A stretch of 30,538 nucleotides of DNA from a virus. Of the stretch, positions 28,098 to 30,538 are shown piece after piece (the first letter of the stretch is position 1; each line of letters opens with the position of its first letter). The translations under genes were made by a program, and so were the position numbers. The notes beneath the pieces are model-generated. The model was not told the DNA's origin. It saw nothing but the letters and a program-made list of their open reading frames with translations, and ran no database searches. The stretch is taken from IMG/VR virus record IMGVR_UViG_3300034685_000218, positions 1 through 30,538 of that record; one strand, 5' to 3'.

Positions 28098-29966
28098 ATG
28101 CTAAATGTGACGCAAGAATTCAAGGATGCACTCTGGTCTTCTTCGCGAAAATTGTATGCTAAAGCCAATATAGTTTATACGGATGTTTTTGTTACAAGAA
28201 ATGTAACAATTACACAAGCATCTAATGCATATACAAGTTATCCTCAACAAGTTAACAATGGAAAAGAGAAAATTTCATATAAGATTCTTAGTCTCGATGG
28301 AAGCTGTACCCTTGATGGAAGCTATAAATTAGCACCAACAGTTGATGAGCTAAATTCGATAGAAATGGGCTATTGGTCTTCCAATATCGCAGATATATAT
28401 GGCAACGTTTCAGATACCTTGGAAATTAACTTCGAAACATCGTCTGTGGGCGGTGTAATAATTGCTGGCGATGATAAACGCGGTGAATATCCTGTTGATT
28501 TCAGCATAACATTGTTAGATGAAAATTCCCAAGTACTAGATTCGTTCAGTATAACTAATAACGATGATATAATATTTTATTATTCACTTCCTGTAACAGT
28601 TGCTGGTGTTGCAAAGGCCCAGCTTCAGATTACCAAATGGAGCACGCCAAACACGAATCCGAAAATAGCTGAGTTCTTTACACGCCTACAAGAAACTTAT
28701 TACAACGATGATATTGTTAGCATAAACATGTTAGAAGAGGTTAAGTCCGAAGATTCACGTTTAATGATTAGTGGTGTCTCAACTAATCAAGTTCAATTAT
28801 CCTTGTACAATAGAGATAACAAATTTTCAGCAGGAAACACGTCTTCACCACTCTACGGTGCACTGACACCGCATAGAAAAATTAATGTTTATATCAGTTA
28901 TAAGGATTTTGAAAGCAATCCGCCACAAGACGGCGAATTCGTTAATCTTGGCGAATTTTGGACAACAGAATGGAATGTACCAGAAGATAAATTATATGTC
29001 ACTGTTACTGCGCAGGATAAGCTAACTTTATTAGATCAATCTTTGTATAGAACAAGCGTCTTAAAACGAAATGTTAGCTTATATGAGCTTGCTGAGGATG
29101 TTCTAATTGATGCCGGCTTAAAAAGTGACGAGTATTGGATAGATTCTGCCTTACAAAGTTATACAATTCCTTATGGCTATTTCAAAGTTATGTCTCACAG
29201 ACAAGCTCTTCAGCGCATCGCACAAGCTTGTTTGGGATTTGTTTATTGCGGAAGAGATGGGAAAATATATATAAAAACAATCGATACGATGTTCCAAGGG
29301 AACAGTGTTGCAACGCTAACAAAGTCAGATTATTTTAAGAAAATTAATCCAGTATTACATAATGAGATAATTAATTATGTGGAAGTTACAATGTATCCAC
29401 TCGTAGAAGAAACACAAATCGAGACGCTTTATGACTCTTCTGTTCCAATACCGATTGAAGCAGATGAAACTAAGATTGTTACAATAGAATACAATAATAT
29501 ACCCTCAAGCGTTAACATAACTGCTAAACAAGCGCCGGTTGGTTTTACTATAACTAACATTGATTATTATTCTTGGGGAGCAGATGTAACCGTATATTCG
29601 CCTAACGCCGGTGATTTCATACTCAAAGCAGATGGAAATCCAATTAAGGGCATGGGCAAAGAAATCGCGATTGTAAAAGATGATAATAGTATTGCACAAA
29701 ACGGCGTGCTTAAACATTTAATAAAAAATTGTCATTTAATTCAGCAACGCGATCACGCCGAAGAGTTAGCTAACAAAGCTTTACAGATTTCTTCCATTTC
29801 TCGCAGAACATTTACAGTAAATTGGAAAGGCGATCCGTCTTTGGAGCTTGGCGATAAGGTCTCTATTCAGGACGATTTTGAAACTGCTGATTTTTACATT
29901 GTTAGACAAGAATTTCAATTTAATGGTGTTTTAAGATCATCTATAAAGGGGAGGCGAGCAGAATGA
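28098..29966 (+). CDS. Baseplate/tail-tip protein
   Basis: A 622-residue beta-rich protein. The centre contains VSINMLEEVKSEDSRLMISG, a segment like gp27/Dit-associated hubs (NVYISYKDFESNPPQDGEFV, VTVTAQDKLTLLDQSLYRTS), and RQALQRIAQACLGFVYCGRD. The late part (HAEELANKALQISSISRRTF, LELGDKVSIQDDF) is typical of siphovirus tail-tip hub proteins. The first 200 residues look like a carbohydrate-binding beta domain (inference). It overlaps the fibre gene by 4 bases. Confidence 0.82.
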   Translation: MLNVTQEFKDALWSSSRKLYAKANIVYTDVFVTRNVTITQASNAYTSYPQQVNNGKEKISYKILSLDGSCTLDGSYKLAPTVDELNSIEMGYWSSNIADIYGNVSDTLEINFETSSVGGVIIAGDDKRGEYPVDFSITLLDENSQVLDSFSITNNDDIIFYYSLPVTVAGVAKAQLQITKWSTPNTNPKIAEFFTRLQETYYNDDIVSINMLEEVKSEDSRLMISGVSTNQVQLSLYNRDNKFSAGNTSSPLYGALTPHRKINVYISYKDFESNPPQDGEFVNLGEFWTTEWNVPEDKLYVTVTAQDKLTLLDQSLYRTSVLKRNVSLYELAEDVLIDAGLKSDEYWIDSALQSYTIPYGYFKVMSHRQALQRIAQACLGFVYCGRDGKIYIKTIDTMFQGNSVATLTKSDYFKKINPVLHNEIINYVEVTMYPLVEETQIETLYDSSVPIPIEADETKIVTIEYNNIPSSVNITAKQAPVGFTITNIDYYSWGADVTVYSPNAGDFILKADGNPIKGMGKEIAIVKDDNSIAQNGVLKHLIKNCHLIQQRDHAEELANKALQISSISRRTFTVNWKGDPSLELGDKVSIQDDFETADFYIVRQEFQFNGVLRSSIKGRRAE

Positions 29967-30538
29967 CATGGCAAACACCTAAAACAGATTGGCAAAAAGC
30001 GGATGCTCCAACAAAGAACGATATGAACCGTATTGAAAGCAACACAGAAGAATTAAACAATGTTTCAGTTAAAAAAGATAGTTCAGATACCATAACAGCA
30101 CAGCACACTTTTGATACACCAGATGCACCTTTTGTACTTGGAAATAATGCTAAAACAAAGTTTGTTGATGGATTGCATACAGATATGTTAGATGGAAAAC
30201 ATATAGACGAAGTAATGGCATCACTGACCACAAATAAAAAACCACTTGCATTGAATTATGATCCGTCTATAAAATATATAACATTGTTTGGCAGTTTATC
30301 TGGTACAGCTAAATGGGTTGGTGGTGTCTTAGCTCCAAATGGAAAGATTTATGGGATTCCGCGGGATGCAACCCAAGTCTTAGAAATCGATCCTAAAACT
30401 CAAAATATAACATTGTTTGGTAGTCTTTCAGGTGATACATACAAATGGTACGGTGGTGTCTTAGCTCCAAATGGAAAGATTTATGGAATTCCATATTCTT
30501 CAACTCAAGTCTTAGAAATCGATCCTGAAACTCAAAAT
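29963..30538 (+). CDS. Tail fibre/propeller protein, N-terminal part (runs off the window)
   Basis: ATG at 29963 overlaps the previous stop (ATGA), with GGGGAGGCGAG upstream; 192 codons to the edge, no stop. The N-terminus TWQTPKTDWQKADAPTKNDM is typical of tail proteins attached to the baseplate. Residues 75-90 (FVDGLHTDMLDGKHIDEVMA) match the GLDADLLDGKH-type fibre motif. From about 106 on come repeats of 43-45 residues with GGVLAPNGKIYGIP and TQVLEIDP. It continues as the partial gene at 3-185. Confidence 0.88.
   Translation, partial: MTWQTPKTDWQKADAPTKNDMNRIESNTEELNNVSVKKDSSDTITAQHTFDTPDAPFVLGNNAKTKFVDGLHTDMLDGKHIDEVMASLTTNKKPLALNYDPSIKYITLFGSLSGTAKWVGGVLAPNGKIYGIPRDATQVLEIDPKTQNITLFGSLSGDTYKWYGGVLAPNGKIYGIPYSSTQVLEIDPETQN

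Overview
The window looks like almost the whole genome of a tailed siphovirus (or the phage form of a prophage) of an AT-rich bacterium. It has the HK97-type head genes (terminase, portal, protease, capsid), a long tape-measure protein and a lysis set. The two ends of the window fall in the same tandem-repeat tail gene. They share about 32 bases with one mismatch and keep the reading frame if overlaid, so the molecule is probably circular or circularly permuted and was broken in the repeats during assembly. Strong AGGAGG ribosome sites, GTG/TTG starts and Lys/Glu-rich proteins fit a low-GC, possibly thermophilic anaerobe (Firmicutes or Thermotogota). That host assignment is inference. No integrase is visible.

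Layout. Late genes run rightward from a strong promoter near 14.1 kb: a ParB-like gene and an ABC ATPase-Mom/GNAT fusion (probable DNA base modification), terminase, portal, head morphogenesis protein, protease, capsid, connectors, two tail-tube paralogues, a frameshifted tail chaperone, tape measure, baseplate and the repeat tail fibre. They continue past the window ends (1-3.7 kb) into a metallophosphoesterase and a lysis cassette (transglycosylase, HExxH protein, two overlapping spanin-like genes, holin-like genes). A small GC-richer cargo unit follows (3.8-4.6 kb: an unknown protein and a DUF1874 ring-nuclease-like protein), then a tRNA-Lys and a terminator. Early/replication genes run leftward from 9.56 to 4.86 kb: HTH protein, probable annealing protein, RepA-like helicase, Hjc-like resolvase and orphan DNA methyltransferase.

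Between these lies the most unusual part (9.7-13.6 kb, leftward, GC-richer): a ubiquitin-like cassette with its own promoter. It encodes a beta-grasp candidate, an E2-like protein with HPN and an active-site Cys, a ThiF/E1-like protein, a JAMM protease and an extra unknown protein. A second cargo operon of three small proteins lies beside it. A 12-bp iteron block and a large GAAA/TTTC palindrome at 13.7-14.1 kb mark the switch to rightward transcription and are candidate origin elements.

A compositional signal separates the modules. The 5-mer GTTAG/CTTAG (either strand) occurs about every 80-100 bases in the phage core by hand count, but is rare or absent in the ubiquitin-like cassette, the 3.8-4.6 kb cargo and the 13.3-13.6 kb gene. 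This suggests those modules were acquired recently.
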